A stretch of 64,000 bases of DNA from Gordonia rubripertincta (GCF_038024875.1 NZ_CP136136.1:4092001-4156000); one strand, 5' to 3'. Positions 32,781 through 42,289 are shown, numbered from the stretch's first letter. Notes: generated by a model not told the origin, from the letters alone. Made by a program: numbers and translations.

Positions 32781-35609
32781 TCAACCGAGCTCGGCGGCGA
32801 CCACTCCCCGACGGATCGCCTTGACCGCGGACCGTGCGGTGCCGCCCAGACGGGTGTCGGTGCCGACGCACAGCCGGACCTGTTCCAGGAGGTCGATGAC
32901 CTGGCGGTTCCAACGGACGAAGTCGCCCGGCGAGAGCAGCTGGCCGCGTTCACCCGCGAGGAGCAACGCCTCGCTGAGCGACCGGCCCGACGCCCATGTC
33001 GCCACCGCGAGCGAGAAACCGGTGTCGGGCTCGCGGGTGGGAGTCACCCGGTGGCGCGACTCGACCGCGGTCACCTTCGACCAGATGTCGACGGTCGCGG
33101 CCATCGCCGTGCGCAGCGAGGTGCTCCCGGGCAGCGCGTCGACGCCGCCGTAGCTGTCACGGCGGCTCTCGTAGACGAGTGCGGCGACGACGGCGGCCAG
33201 ATCGGCCGGCGAGAGGTCGTCCCACACACCCGCACGGATGCACTCGGTCACCACGAGATCGCTCTCGCTGTAGATGCGAGCGAGCAGCTTCCCCGATTCG
33301 GTCACCCGCATGGTGTGGCCGGTTGACTCGGACGCCTCGCGGACGCGTTCGACGTAACCGAGTTCGCTGAGTACACCGACGATGTGGTCGAAGGTGACGC
33401 CGAGTGTCGAGGTGCGCTCACCGATGCTGCGTTCGGCGGTGACGATGTCACGCAGGAGGCGGTTGCGCTTCTCGGCGAGCCGGAACAGCTCGTCGCCGTT
33501 CGGGATCTGGTGCGCGGGATGGGCCCGCAGGGTGCGTCGCATCGCGGCCAGCTCGGAGTCGTCGGCGGCGTCGGCCCGCTTCTTGGACCGGCCGCGGGGC
33601 ATCTCGATCCCCGTGGAGCGCAAGGCCGATGCAAGATCACGACGGCCGCGTCCGGTCCGGCGATCGGCGTTCTTCGGCAACCGCATGTTGCCGAGGACCT
33701 CGGGCGGATTGACGAAGTCGCGCAGCCCGATTCGACCGCACCAGGCGTCCTCGGTGACCACCAACGGCTTGGGATCTGCTGCCTGGGTGGCCGGTTCGAC
33801 GATCACCGCGAGACCGCGGTGGCGTCCGACCGGCACCCCGATGACGTGGCCGCGTTTGAGCGCGGCGAGATCGGCGACGATCGCGTCCTCGGTGTTGATC
33901 CGCTTGCGGTACTTGAGGTCTCGTTCACGGCGCCGGATGTCCTCGCGGAGCGTGACGTAGCCGAGGAACCCCGCGTACGCCTCCGCGTCGCCCACTGCCG
34001 GTTCTCCGGTGGCGTCGACTCCCCCGGGCTCCAGACCCCGCGCCTCGGCGGCGCGGACCAGCTCGCCGTCGAGCTTGCGCAGCGCTCGCTGGGACTCGTG
34101 GAGCTTGCGGGCGAGCCCGACCACCGATCGGTCGGCCTGGAACTGGGCGAACGAGCGATGCAAGAGCTCACGGGCCCCGTCGAGACCGAGCCGGCCGAGC
34201 AGGTTGACCGCCATGTTGTATTCCGGCGAGAACGAACTGCGCAGCGGGAAGGTGCGGGCACCCGCGAGGCCGGCGACCTCCTCGGGGACGACCTCTGGGG
34301 TCCAGACCACGACGGCATGGCCCTCGACGTCGATCCCGCGGCGTCCGGCGCGGCCGGTCAGCTGAGTGAACTCGCCGGGGGTGAGGTCGACGTGCGACTC
34401 GCCGTTGTACTTCACCAGACGTTCGAGAACCACCGACCGGGCGGGCATGTTGATCCCGAGAGCCAGTGTCTCGGTGGCGAACACCATGCGGACGAGACCG
34501 CGGACGAAGAGCTCTTCGACGGCGTGCCGGAAAGTCGGGAGCATCCCGGCGTGATGCGACGCCAGGCCTCGGCGAAGACCTTCGCGCCACTCCTGCACAC
34601 CCAGCACATCGGCGTCGGTGGGAGACAGTTCGGTGAGGCGCCGGTCGACGACGGCGTCGACCTCGGCGGCTTCCTCGGGTGTCAGCAGCGCGATACCCGA
34701 CCGCAGACACTGAGCCAGGGCGGCGTCGCACCCGGCCCGGGAGAAGATGAACCCGATCGCGGGCAGCAGCCCTTCACGGTCGAGACGCCCGACGAGGTTG
34801 GGGCGTGAGAGCAGTGGTCCCCGACCGTCGCGTCGGCGGGGTTGTCCCCCGCCACCCCGGCGGCCTCGGCCCCGGGACGAATCACGCTCGTCCTCGGCGA
34901 GCAGGATGCGGTGGCGGATGTGCCGTTTGAGTTCGGGATTGACCCGCGGGCGCGATCCCTTGCGGTCGGCGGGATCGCGATCGGCCGGATCGAAGAGGTC
35001 GAACATCCGCTGGCCGACCAGCATGTGCTGCGACAGCGGGACCGGCCGGTGCTCGTCGACGATGACGGAGGTGTCGCCGCGGACGGTCTGGATCCAGTCG
35101 CCGAACTCCTCGGCGTTGCTCACGGTCGCCGACAGGCTCACGACCCGCACGGACGGTTCGAGGTGCAGGATCACCTCTTCCCAGACCGCACCGCGGAAGC
35201 GGTCGGCGAGGAAGTGCACCTCGTCCATCACCACATGCGACAGTCCGTCGAGCGCGCGGGATTCGGCGTAGATCATGTTGCGCACGACCTCGGTCGTCAT
35301 GACGACGATCGGCGCGTCCGGGTTGATGGAGCTGTCACCGGTGAGCAGACCGACCGACTCGTGACCGTGCACGGCGGCGAGGTCGGCGTACTTCTGATTG
35401 CTCAGCGCCTTGATCGGGGTCGTATAGAAGCACTTGGTCCCGCCGGCGAGGGCGAGGTGCACCGCGAATTCGCCGACGATGGTCTTGCCGGCGCCGGTCG
35501 GTGCGCAGACCAGGACGCCGTGACCGGCCTCGAGCGCCTCGCACGCACGGCGCTGAAACGGATCGAGTCCGAAGTCCAGCCGCGAGGTGAACGCGTCGAG
35601 TTGACTCAC
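32781..35609 (-). CDS. helY: DEAD/DEAH-box helicase HelY (Ski2-like)
   Basis: About 942 residues. Helicase motifs run in order: I CAPTGAGKTIVGEF, Ia TTPIKALSNQK, II DEVHFLADRF, III SLSATVSN, then GINMPARSVVLERL and VI QLTGRAGRRGID. A long Ski2/Mtr4-like C-terminal region follows. Such enzymes unwind RNA or RNA-DNA; the specific role of HelY is not established. The start is GTG 35609, overlapping the tatC stop (GTGA), so it is co-translated with the Tat genes. The larger open frame running into tatC is not coding. A Gly/Arg-rich insert (RGRGRRGGGGQPRRRDGRG) lies between the two RecA-like lobes and may bind RNA. Confidence 0.93.
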   Translation of the reverse strand: MSQLDAFTSRLDFGLDPFQRRACEALEAGHGVLVCAPTGAGKTIVGEFAVHLALAGGTKCFYTTPIKALSNQKYADLAAVHGHESVGLLTGDSSINPDAPIVVMTTEVVRNMIYAESRALDGLSHVVMDEVHFLADRFRGAVWEEVILHLEPSVRVVSLSATVSNAEEFGDWIQTVRGDTSVIVDEHRPVPLSQHMLVGQRMFDLFDPADRDPADRKGSRPRVNPELKRHIRHRILLAEDERDSSRGRGRRGGGGQPRRRDGRGPLLSRPNLVGRLDREGLLPAIGFIFSRAGCDAALAQCLRSGIALLTPEEAAEVDAVVDRRLTELSPTDADVLGVQEWREGLRRGLASHHAGMLPTFRHAVEELFVRGLVRMVFATETLALGINMPARSVVLERLVKYNGESHVDLTPGEFTQLTGRAGRRGIDVEGHAVVVWTPEVVPEEVAGLAGARTFPLRSSFSPEYNMAVNLLGRLGLDGARELLHRSFAQFQADRSVVGLARKLHESQRALRKLDGELVRAAEARGLEPGGVDATGEPAVGDAEAYAGFLGYVTLREDIRRRERDLKYRKRINTEDAIVADLAALKRGHVIGVPVGRHRGLAVIVEPATQAADPKPLVVTEDAWCGRIGLRDFVNPPEVLGNMRLPKNADRRTGRGRRDLASALRSTGIEMPRGRSKKRADAADDSELAAMRRTLRAHPAHQIPNGDELFRLAEKRNRLLRDIVTAERSIGERTSTLGVTFDHIVGVLSELGYVERVREASESTGHTMRVTESGKLLARIYSESDLVVTECIRAGVWDDLSPADLAAVVAALVYESRRDSYGGVDALPGSTSLRTAMAATVDIWSKVTAVESRHRVTPTREPDTGFSLAVATWASGRSLSEALLLAGERGQLLSPGDFVRWNRQVIDLLEQVRLCVGTDTRLGGTARSAVKAIRRGVVAAELG

Positions 35610-36580
35610 AGGACGTCGTCGAACGTCTCGTGTGCCCGCGTCGAGGTCCGGGTGGCGTTCGGGCTGCCCGCAGCCGAGGTCGCGACCGGGGACGGGGGCG
35701 AGACCGGGCGGGTCGGCGGCAGCGGGCTGGCCTCGTCGTCGGAGAGTCCGGCCCAGCTCGGCGCCCGCTTGCCCCGACGCTTGTCGGCAATGCGGGCGAA
35801 CTGGATGGAGAACTCCAGCAGGACGGTCAGTGCGATCGCCAGTGCCAGCATGGTGAACGGATCCTGGCCCGGGGTGACGATGGCGGCGAAGACGAAGACC
35901 GCGAAGATCAGGCCGCGACGCCACTTCTTGAGGCGGTCGTAGGTCAGCACGCCGACGAGATTGAGCGCGATGATCAACAGGGGCAGCTCGAAGCTGACAC
36001 CGAAGATGACCAGCACGTTGATCATGAAGCCGAAGTACTGATCGCCGGCGAGCGCGGTCACCTGGACCTCGTTGCCGACGGTCAACAGGAAGTCGAAGGC
36101 CTTCGCGACGACCAGGTACGCCAGAACGGCACCCGCGACGAAGAGTGTGGTCGCGACCGTGACGAAGGCGATGCCGTAGCGCCGTTCGTTCTGGTGCAGG
36201 CCGGGCGTGATGAACTGCCAGGTCTGATAGATCCACACCGGGCACGCCAGGACGACACCGGCGGTGAGTGCGACCTTGAGTCGCAGCATGAACTGGTCGA
36301 ACGGGCCGGTAGCGAGCAGACGGCAGGAGTCGTCGGCGGTCAGCGTCGCACGGCTCGAGGCCGGCAGGTCGCAGTAGGGCCCGCGCAGCATGTCGCCGAG
36401 CGACGGGATACCCAGGAAGCCGTGGCTGTACCAGATGAACCCGAGAATCGTGGTGGCCACGATCGCCAGCAGCGAGATGACCATGCGGGTGCGCAACTCA
36501 TAGAGGTGCTCGACCAACGACATCGTGCCGTCGGGATTGAGCTTGCGCTTGCGGTATCGGGGGTCGAAGGGGATGCGCAC
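35606..36580 (-). CDS. tatC: Twin-arginine translocase subunit TatC
   Basis: 324 residues, six membrane helices. The N-terminus has MSLVEHLYELRTRMVISLLA with the conserved HL.ELR motif. The central FITPGLHQNERRYGIAFV and FGFMINVLVIFGVSFELP fit TatC, and DRLKKWRRGLIFAVFVFAAIV precedes the last helices. TatC recognises twin-arginine signal peptides at the cytoplasmic membrane. The C-terminal ~70 residues are hydrophilic with Pro/Ser/Thr. It is followed by helY with a 4-base overlap and preceded by tatA after 20 bases. Confidence 0.96.
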   Translation of the reverse strand: MRIPFDPRYRKRKLNPDGTMSLVEHLYELRTRMVISLLAIVATTILGFIWYSHGFLGIPSLGDMLRGPYCDLPASSRATLTADDSCRLLATGPFDQFMLRLKVALTAGVVLACPVWIYQTWQFITPGLHQNERRYGIAFVTVATTLFVAGAVLAYLVVAKAFDFLLTVGNEVQVTALAGDQYFGFMINVLVIFGVSFELPLLIIALNLVGVLTYDRLKKWRRGLIFAVFVFAAIVTPGQDPFTMLALAIALTVLLEFSIQFARIADKRRGKRAPSWAGLSDDEASPLPPTRPVSPPSPVATSAAGSPNATRTSTRAHETFDDVL

Positions 36581-36600
36581 TCGGATTCTCCGACGCGCCC

Positions 36601-36861
36601 CTAAGCCGATTTCTTGGTGTCGGCGTTCGACGACGTACTCGGCTGAGTGGTGTCAGCCGGCGGGAGTTCCCGCTGCGAGGCATCGGGGGTGGCCGGTGCG
36701 TCGGCCGGCTTGTCGTCCTTCTGCATCTCCTTGACCTCGCTCTTGAAGATGCGCAGCGACTGTCCGAGACCTCGGGCGGCGTCCGGCAGCTTCTTCGAGC
36801 CGAACAGGATCAGCAGCACGACGGCGACAATCGCCCAGTGCCACCACGAAGTGAAGCCCAT
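36601..36861 (-). CDS. tatA: Twin-arginine translocase subunit TatA
   Basis: 86 residues: a single N-terminal membrane helix (WWHWAIVAVVLLILFGSKKLP), the amphipathic helix DAARGLGQSLRIFKSEVKEM, and a disordered Pro/Ser/Thr tail. This is the pore-forming TatA/E type with the FG hinge. It lies 20 bases before tatC on the same strand and forms the tatA-tatC-helY group that follows the paf genes, as in mycobacteria. Confidence 0.96.
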   Translation of the reverse strand: MGFTSWWHWAIVAVVLLILFGSKKLPDAARGLGQSLRIFKSEVKEMQKDDKPADAPATPDASQRELPPADTTQPSTSSNADTKKSA

Positions 36862-36935
36862 GAGATCACCCTTCAGATCGGATCCAGACCGTGTCCAATG
36901 CTACCCGAGTTGTCCGAGGGCGGTGGACCACCCGG

Positions 36936-37904
36936 TCAGCGGTAGCGTTCGCGCGCGCTCGCCGCCGATTCGACCACCGCAGTCGCGACCGTCTGATCAT
37001 CGACGACGCGGACCGAGCCGCCGAAGCCGAGCAGGAAACGGGTCAGCCACTCCGGAGAGCCGTAGACCATCCGGGCGCGCACCGGTTCGTCCGGATCGCG
37101 GTCGTCGATCGAGGTGGTCGGTTCCACCGGGTAGTAGTCCAGAATCCACAGGTGGTCCGGGTCGATCTCGAGTTCGACCGCCGGCAGATCCGGATTCTCC
37201 GGAACGAGTACCGACTGCGACGACGACTCGGCCTCGGCCGGCGGGTGGCTCGGTTCGTCGAGGGCGACGGCGGTGTCGATGCGGTCGAAGCGGAACAGTC
37301 GAACGCCCTCCGCCATGCGACACCAGGCCTCGAGATAGGTGTGCTGGTCCATCACCTGCAGACGGATGGGGTCGACGACGCGTTCGGTGACGCTGTCCCG
37401 GCTCGCCGAGTAGTAGCTCAGCTGGAGCGCACGTCCTCGGCGGACGGCTTCACGGACGGTGGTGAAGGTCGGGTTCTCCCCCGGCGTCGCGTCGGTCTCG
37501 GTCCCCGAGGACAGGCCCGGCACGGCGGTCGCCCCGACCGCCTCCTCGATCTTCGCGATCGCCCGCCGCGCGGCGGTCACGTCGACCACACCGGGCGTCT
37601 CCACGAGGGCGCGCAGCGCCACGAGCAGGGTGCTGGCCTCGACGGTCGTGAGCCGCAACGGCCGGTCCATGCCCGCGGTGAAGCCGACGTTGACGAAGCC
37701 CTCGCTGAACTCGAGCTCGATCAGGTCGTCGGGGTAGTAGCCCGGGAGTCCGCAGACGAACAACAGCTCGAGATCCTTGGTGAGCTGCGACTGGGTCACG
37801 CCGAGCTCGCGTGCGGCCTGCTCGATCGAGATGCCGCGTCGGGCCTGGAAATACGGGACCATCGCCAGCAGTCGATTGAGACGCGACGGTTGTGCACCGG
37901 CCAT
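36936..37904 (-). CDS. pafC: WYL-domain transcriptional regulator PafC
   Basis: 322 residues. The N-terminal winged helix is RLNRLLAMVPYFQARRGISI, followed by AARELGVTQSQLTKDLELLF. The WYL domain lies at ~150-215 (QLSYYSASRDSVTERVVDPI and HTYLEAWCRMAEGVRLFRFD), with a C-terminal WCX extension. PafB and PafC form the LexA-independent activator of the mycobacterial DNA-damage response. The ATG overlaps the pafB stop by one base (TGATG), so both are read from one message. Confidence 0.93.
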   Translation of the reverse strand: MAGAQPSRLNRLLAMVPYFQARRGISIEQAARELGVTQSQLTKDLELLFVCGLPGYYPDDLIELEFSEGFVNVGFTAGMDRPLRLTTVEASTLLVALRALVETPGVVDVTAARRAIAKIEEAVGATAVPGLSSGTETDATPGENPTFTTVREAVRRGRALQLSYYSASRDSVTERVVDPIRLQVMDQHTYLEAWCRMAEGVRLFRFDRIDTAVALDEPSHPPAEAESSSQSVLVPENPDLPAVELEIDPDHLWILDYYPVEPTTSIDDRDPDEPVRARMVYGSPEWLTRFLLGFGGSVRVVDDQTVATAVVESAASARERYR

Positions 37905-38897
37905 CAGGCGCTCACCCCGGCCAGCCGGTCGAGTCCGGCGATCACGAGCTCGCGGAGTTCCGGCGGGTCGAGGACGACGGCGTCCCGGCCCACGCCCAAC
38001 ACCATGCGCGCCACCGCGGACAGCGAGTGGATGTCCAGGGTCAGCACGTCGCCCGCCTCACCGTCGAGGTCACCGGGTTCGGAGGCGGTCGCCGCCCGGC
38101 GGAGTCCGGCGGCCCGGCCCGCGGCCACCCCAGATACGGGCGGCGCGACCATCGGTGCCCGCCGCGGAATCGACCGCAGCGGAGACGATCTGCTGGAGGT
38201 CGGTGCCGGCGGGCACGTCGACGGCGTCGGCGGGTCCGACCGGCGTCACGGACGAGATCCGCGACAGACGGAAGGTACGGGTGGCGGCTCGGTCGAGGTC
38301 GTGTCCGACGACATACCAGCGGCCACGGTGGGACACCACGCCCCAGGGCTCGACCCGACGGACAGCAGGCGTCGCGGTCGCCGAGGAGCGATGGGTGAAC
38401 TCGACGGCGCGCTTGACCTGGATCGCGCCGAGCAGTCCGGCGATGACCTGCTCCGAACCCATCGACCGCGTCGAACCGCCCGCAGTGATGCCGAGGTCGT
38501 CCTCGGAGCGGACGTCGAGGCCCGCAGCGCGCAGTTTGAGGATCGCGGTCTGCGACAGCGTGGAGACCTCAGGGGTGTCCCACAGTGCGGCGGCCATGGC
38601 GATCGCGGCGGCCTCGTCGGAGTCCAGGGAGATGTCGGGCAACTCGTAGGTGTCGCGGTCGATGCGGTACCCCTCGGCGCCCGCCGCCATCGGCGAACGT
38701 CCGGTGACCAGCGGGATGCCGAGGTCGCGCAGCTCGTTCTTGTCGCGCTCGAACATTCGGTTGAACGCCTCGTCGGACTTGTCGCCGTCCTGGTAGCCGG
38801 CGACGTTGCGTCGGATGTAGTCGGCGGTGACGTACTGCTTCGTCCACAGCAGACAGATCACCAGATTGAGCAGTCGCTCGACTTTGGGAGTGGCCAC
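37904..38897 (-). pseudogene. pafB: WYL-domain regulator PafB, interrupted by a 1-base frameshift
   Basis: The first 256 residues (MATPKVERLLNLVICLLWTK to a WYL domain with RVEPWGVVSHRGRWYVVGHD) are normal PafB. The frame then runs into unrelated sequence. The proper C-terminus (VAAGRAAGLRRAATAS to LDRLAGVSA) continues in another frame and ends at the pafC junction. Removing one base from the C-run at 38128-38131 (G-run on the coding strand) restores a single 330-residue protein, close to the ~332 residues of mycobacterial PafB. The rest of the gene is intact, so a sequencing error or recent slip is likely. If real, PafB would lack its WCX domain. Confidence 0.88.
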
Positions 38898-38942
38898 TGC
38901 GTCAGGTTAGATCCTCGCCGATCGGGCGGTGCGGAGGCTCGC

Positions 38943-40301
38943 TCACATGGACGCGATCAGCCGGTCGACCCGCTCGTCGACGCTGCGGAACGGGTCCTTG
39001 CACAGCACGGTGCGCTGGGCCTGGTCGTTCAGCTTGAGGTGGACCCAGTCGACGGTGAAGTCGCGTCCGGCCTTCTGCGCCGCCGAGATGAAGTCACCCC
39101 GGAGCTTGGCCCGGGTGGTCTGCGGCGGTTCGTTGACGGCGGTCTTGATGGCCTCGTCGGTGGTCGCGCGGGCCACGAGCCCCTTGCGCATCAGGACGTC
39201 GAACACACCGCGTCCGCGCTTGATGTCGTGGAAGGCGAGGTCGAGCTGCGCGATCTTCGGGTCCGACAGCTCCATCGAGTACTTGTCCTGGTAGCGCTGG
39301 AACAGCTTGCGCTTGATGACCCAGTCGATCTCGGTGTCGACCTTGGCGAAGTCGTCGGCCTCGACCGCGTCGAGCATGCGGCCCCACAGGTCGACGACCA
39401 TGTCCATCTCGGGATCGGGACGACGGTTGGTGAGGTGCTCGACCGCGCGTGCGTGGTACTCGCGCTGGATGTCGAGAGCGCTGGCCTGGCGGCCGCCGGC
39501 GAGACGCACCGGGCGTCGGCCGGTGGGATCGTGGCTGACCTCGCGGATGGCGCGGATGGGGTTGTCGAGAGCGAAGTCCCGGAACGCCACGCCGGCCTCG
39601 ATCATCTCGAGCACCAGGGCCGCCGAGCCGACCTTCAGCAGGGTCGTCATCTCGGACATGTTGGAGTCGCCGACGATGACGTGCAGGCGACGGTACTTCT
39701 CGGCGTCGGCATGCGGCTCGTCACGCGTGTTGATGATCGGCCGCGACCGGGTGGTCGCCGAGGAGACACCCTCCCAGATGTGCTCCGCGCGCTGCGACAG
39801 GCAGAAGGTGGCGGCCTTCGGCGTCTGCAGCACCTTGCCGGCACCGCAGATCAGCTGCCGGGTCACCAGGAACGGCAGCAGGACGTCGGAGATCCGGGAG
39901 AACTCCCCCGCCCGGACGACGAGATAGTTCTCGTGGCAGCCGTAGGAGTTGCCCGCGGAGTCGGTGTTGTTCTTGAACAGGTAGATGTCGCCGCCGATGC
40001 CCTCGTCGGCGAGACGCTGTTCGGCGTCGACGAGCAGGTCCTCGAGGACGAGTTCGCCGGCGCGGTCGTGGTTGATCAGCTGGATGAGGCTGTCGCACTC
40101 GGCCGTCGCGTACTCGGGATGCGAGCCGACGTCGAGGTAGAGCCGTGCGCCGTTCTGCAGGAAGACGTTCGAGGAGCGGCCCCAGGACACGACACGGCGG
40201 AAGAGATACCGCGCCACCTCGTCCGGGCTCAGTCGTCGATGGCCGTGGAAGGTGCACGTGACACCGAATTCGGTCTCGATGCCCATGATTCGTCGCTGCA
40301 C
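38943..40301 (-). CDS. pafA: Pup-protein ligase PafA
   Basis: 452 residues, exactly the length of the mycobacterial protein and very similar along it. Start MQRRIMGIETEFGVTCTFHG (GTG codon) with the metal/ATP-binding IETEFG motif. LYLDVGSHPEYATAECDSL, KNNTDSAGNSYGCHENYLV and INTRDEPHADAEKYRRLHVI complete the carboxylate-amine ligase core. It couples the C-terminal Glu of Pup to lysines of substrate proteins using ATP. It is separated from prcA by 72 bases that contain a strong hairpin, and from pafB by 45 bases. Confidence 0.98.
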   Translation of the reverse strand: MQRRIMGIETEFGVTCTFHGHRRLSPDEVARYLFRRVVSWGRSSNVFLQNGARLYLDVGSHPEYATAECDSLIQLINHDRAGELVLEDLLVDAEQRLADEGIGGDIYLFKNNTDSAGNSYGCHENYLVVRAGEFSRISDVLLPFLVTRQLICGAGKVLQTPKAATFCLSQRAEHIWEGVSSATTRSRPIINTRDEPHADAEKYRRLHVIVGDSNMSEMTTLLKVGSAALVLEMIEAGVAFRDFALDNPIRAIREVSHDPTGRRPVRLAGGRQASALDIQREYHARAVEHLTNRRPDPEMDMVVDLWGRMLDAVEADDFAKVDTEIDWVIKRKLFQRYQDKYSMELSDPKIAQLDLAFHDIKRGRGVFDVLMRKGLVARATTDEAIKTAVNEPPQTTRAKLRGDFISAAQKAGRDFTVDWVHLKLNDQAQRTVLCKDPFRSVDERVDRLIASM

Positions 40302-40325
40302 TTGACCAACCCTACTCGCGGGACC

Positions 40326-40361
40326 CGCGGTCGACCGGGCAGAACAGCCCGGTCGACCGCG
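40326..40361 (-). terminator. Hairpin between prcA and pafA
   Basis: Perfect 15-bp stem (CGCGGTCGACCGGGC and its complement) around the loop AGAACA, 13 bases after the prcA stop on the same strand. It resembles an intrinsic terminator without a U-tract and would separate, fully or partly, the pup-prcB-prcA message from the pafA-B-C message. It could instead be an RNA-processing or stability element. Confidence 0.65.
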
Positions 40362-40373
40362 CGTCGTCGCGTT

Positions 40374-41177
40374 CTAATTCGATCCGTCGGAAGTGTCCCC
40401 GCCGGAAGTGGTGTCGTCCGCCGGTGCATCCGGCGCCGACGCATCGGCGGCCGGGGTCCCGGCGGTCGGCAGGAGCTCCTCGACCGCGGCCGAGGTCAGG
40501 CGCTTGAACGCCCGTCGGGGCCGATTGCGGTCGAGGATCGCGACCTCGAGGTCGCCGGCGGTCAGCTCCCGCGGCGACGCCGGGGCGCCGTTGCCGGAGT
40601 CGGCCGGGGTGGCGAGCGCCTTGACCGCGACCCCGATCGCCTCGGCGAGCGCCATGTCGGGCGCGTAGCTCTCCTTGAGGGCCGCCGCGATGGGTTCGGT
40701 CGCGCCGCCCATCACCAGGAACCGGGTCTCGTCGGTGATCGAGCCGTCGTAGGAGATCCGGTACAGCTGAGACGGTTTCGGCTTGCCCGCCCGGGCGACC
40801 TCGGCGACGCACAACTCCACCTCGAACGGCTTGGCCTGTTCGGTGAAGACGCTGCCCAGGGCGTTGGCGTAGGTGTTGGCGAGCGACAGACCGGACACGT
40901 CGGCGCGGTCGTAGCTGTAGCCGCGCATGTCGGCGAGCTGGATGCCCGCCTTGCGCAGACTCTCGAACTCGTTGTATTTGCCCACCGCGGCGAAACCGAT
41001 GCGGTCGTAGATCTCGCTGGTCTTGCGGAGGGTGTTCGACGGGTTCTCCGCGACGAACAGCACGCCGTCGGCGTAGGTCAGGATGACCACCGACCGACCG
41101 CGTGCGATGCCCTTGCGTGCGAGCTCCGAGCGATCGCGCATGATCTGCTCGGCACTGGCGTAATACGGGAAGGTCAT
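40374..41177 (-). CDS. prcA: 20S proteasome alpha subunit
   Basis: 267 residues. The Ntn-hydrolase alpha-type subunit starts MTFPYYASAEQIMRDRSELA, with GIARGRSVVILTYADGVLFVAE typical of actinobacterial PrcA. It forms the outer gated rings and docks Mpa. It lacks a catalytic N-terminal threonine. The C-terminal ~30 residues are Ala/Asp/Ser-rich and longer than in M. tuberculosis. The ATG overlaps the prcB stop (ATGA), giving coupled equal expression of the two subunits. Confidence 0.97.
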   Translation of the reverse strand: MTFPYYASAEQIMRDRSELARKGIARGRSVVILTYADGVLFVAENPSNTLRKTSEIYDRIGFAAVGKYNEFESLRKAGIQLADMRGYSYDRADVSGLSLANTYANALGSVFTEQAKPFEVELCVAEVARAGKPKPSQLYRISYDGSITDETRFLVMGGATEPIAAALKESYAPDMALAEAIGVAVKALATPADSGNGAPASPRELTAGDLEVAILDRNRPRRAFKRLTSAAVEELLPTAGTPAADASAPDAPADDTTSGGDTSDGSN

Positions 41178-42070
41178 CGGGCACCTCCCTCGTGCTCGGC
41201 GGTACGGCGTTCGACGACGGCCCGCGCCGCATCCTCGATCTCGGTCGCGTCCACCTCCCGGGCACCCTGTGCGTCGACGACCGCGGCCATCGGGAAGATC
41301 TTGCGGACCAGGTCGGGTCCGCCGGTGGCCGAGTCGTCGTCGGCTGCGTCATAAAGGGACTCCACCGCGATGGCGAGCGCCTCACCGGCGGTCAGATCTG
41401 AGCGGTAGAGCTTCTTGAGCGACGACTTCGCGAACACCGACCCGGAACCGATGGCCGTGTACCCGCCGAACTCCTCGTGACGGTCACCCGCGACGTCGAA
41501 GCTGAAGATCCGGCCGCGCTCGGTCGGGTCGTCGTGATCGATGTCGTAGCCGACGAGCAACGGGATGGCGGCGAGACCCTGGAGGGCCGCGCCGAGGTTG
41601 CCCCGGACCATGCTCGCAAGCCGGCTGACCTTGCCGTCGAGCGTGAGCGGGACGCCCTCGATCTTCTCGTAGTGCTCGAGCTCGACGGCGAAGAGCCGCA
41701 CCATCTCGATCGCGATACCCGCGGTGCCGGCGATACCGGCCGCCGAGTACTCGTCGGTGATGTAGACCTTCTTGACGTCCCGCGTCGCGATCAGGTTGCC
41801 CATGGTGGCGCGACGATCCCCGGCGAGGATCACGCCACCCGGATACGACACGGCAACGATCGTCGTGCCGTGAGGGATGTCTCCGGCGCCGTCGGCGCCA
41901 CCCGCGAAGGACCCCACGCGATCAACCTGAGCCTGCGGAAGCTGCTCGGGCGCGTGCATCCGCAGGAACTCGGTGAACGACGAGATGTCCGCACTCAGAG
42001 ACGATCTCGGGGCCGGGGCGGAACCCGTACGAAAATGTGAGAAGGGCAGTGATCCGAACCTGTCGCTCAC
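41174..42070 (-). CDS. prcB: 20S proteasome beta subunit
   Basis: 298 residues, including a propeptide of 68 residues removed at Gly68-Thr69 within IPHGTTIVAVSYPGGV. Thr69 becomes the catalytic nucleophile. VILAGDRRATMGNLIATRDV supplies the conserved Asp/Arg, and KKVYITDEYSAAGIAG the catalytic Lys region. It makes the two inner, proteolytic rings. It overlaps pup (ATGA) upstream and prcA downstream. Pup, prcB and prcA are therefore one translationally coupled unit. Confidence 0.97.
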   Translation of the reverse strand: MSDRFGSLPFSHFRTGSAPAPRSSLSADISSFTEFLRMHAPEQLPQAQVDRVGSFAGGADGAGDIPHGTTIVAVSYPGGVILAGDRRATMGNLIATRDVKKVYITDEYSAAGIAGTAGIAIEMVRLFAVELEHYEKIEGVPLTLDGKVSRLASMVRGNLGAALQGLAAIPLLVGYDIDHDDPTERGRIFSFDVAGDRHEEFGGYTAIGSGSVFAKSSLKKLYRSDLTAGEALAIAVESLYDAADDDSATGGPDLVRKIFPMAAVVDAQGAREVDATEIEDAARAVVERRTAEHEGGAR

Positions 42071-42258
42071 TGGCCGCCCTTCTGCACGTAAGCACGCACG
42101 AAGTCCTCGGCGTTCTCCTCGAGCACGTCATCGATCTCGTCGAGCAGGTCGTCGGTGTCCTCGGCCAGCTTCTCGCGACGTTCCTGTCCGGCACCGGAAT
42201 CGGGGCCAACGCCCTCATCGTCGCCGCCGCCACCACGCTTGGTCTGTTCCTGCGCCAT
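42067..42258 (-). CDS. pup: Prokaryotic ubiquitin-like protein Pup
   Basis: 63 residues, disordered and acidic, with the coiled-coil-forming LDEIDDVLEENAEDFVRAYV that binds Mpa, and the C-terminal GGQ. Dop deamidates the Gln to Glu before PafA ligates it. The N-terminus is Gly/Asp-rich. AGGAGG lies 6 bases before the ATG. The leader upstream contains several hairpins. The stop overlaps the prcB ATG. Confidence 0.98.
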   Translation of the reverse strand: MAQEQTKRGGGGDDEGVGPDSGAGQERREKLAEDTDDLLDEIDDVLEENAEDFVRAYVQKGGQ

Positions 42259-42289
42259 CTGCTGCCTCCTTGAAACCGATCGCCCCTTG

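Noticed and set aside
36891..41354. 1487-codon plus-strand open frame across the paf/prc genes
   Set aside because: It lies antisense to pafC, pafB, pafA and prcA, which have clear family matches; the frame is a codon-bias shadow.
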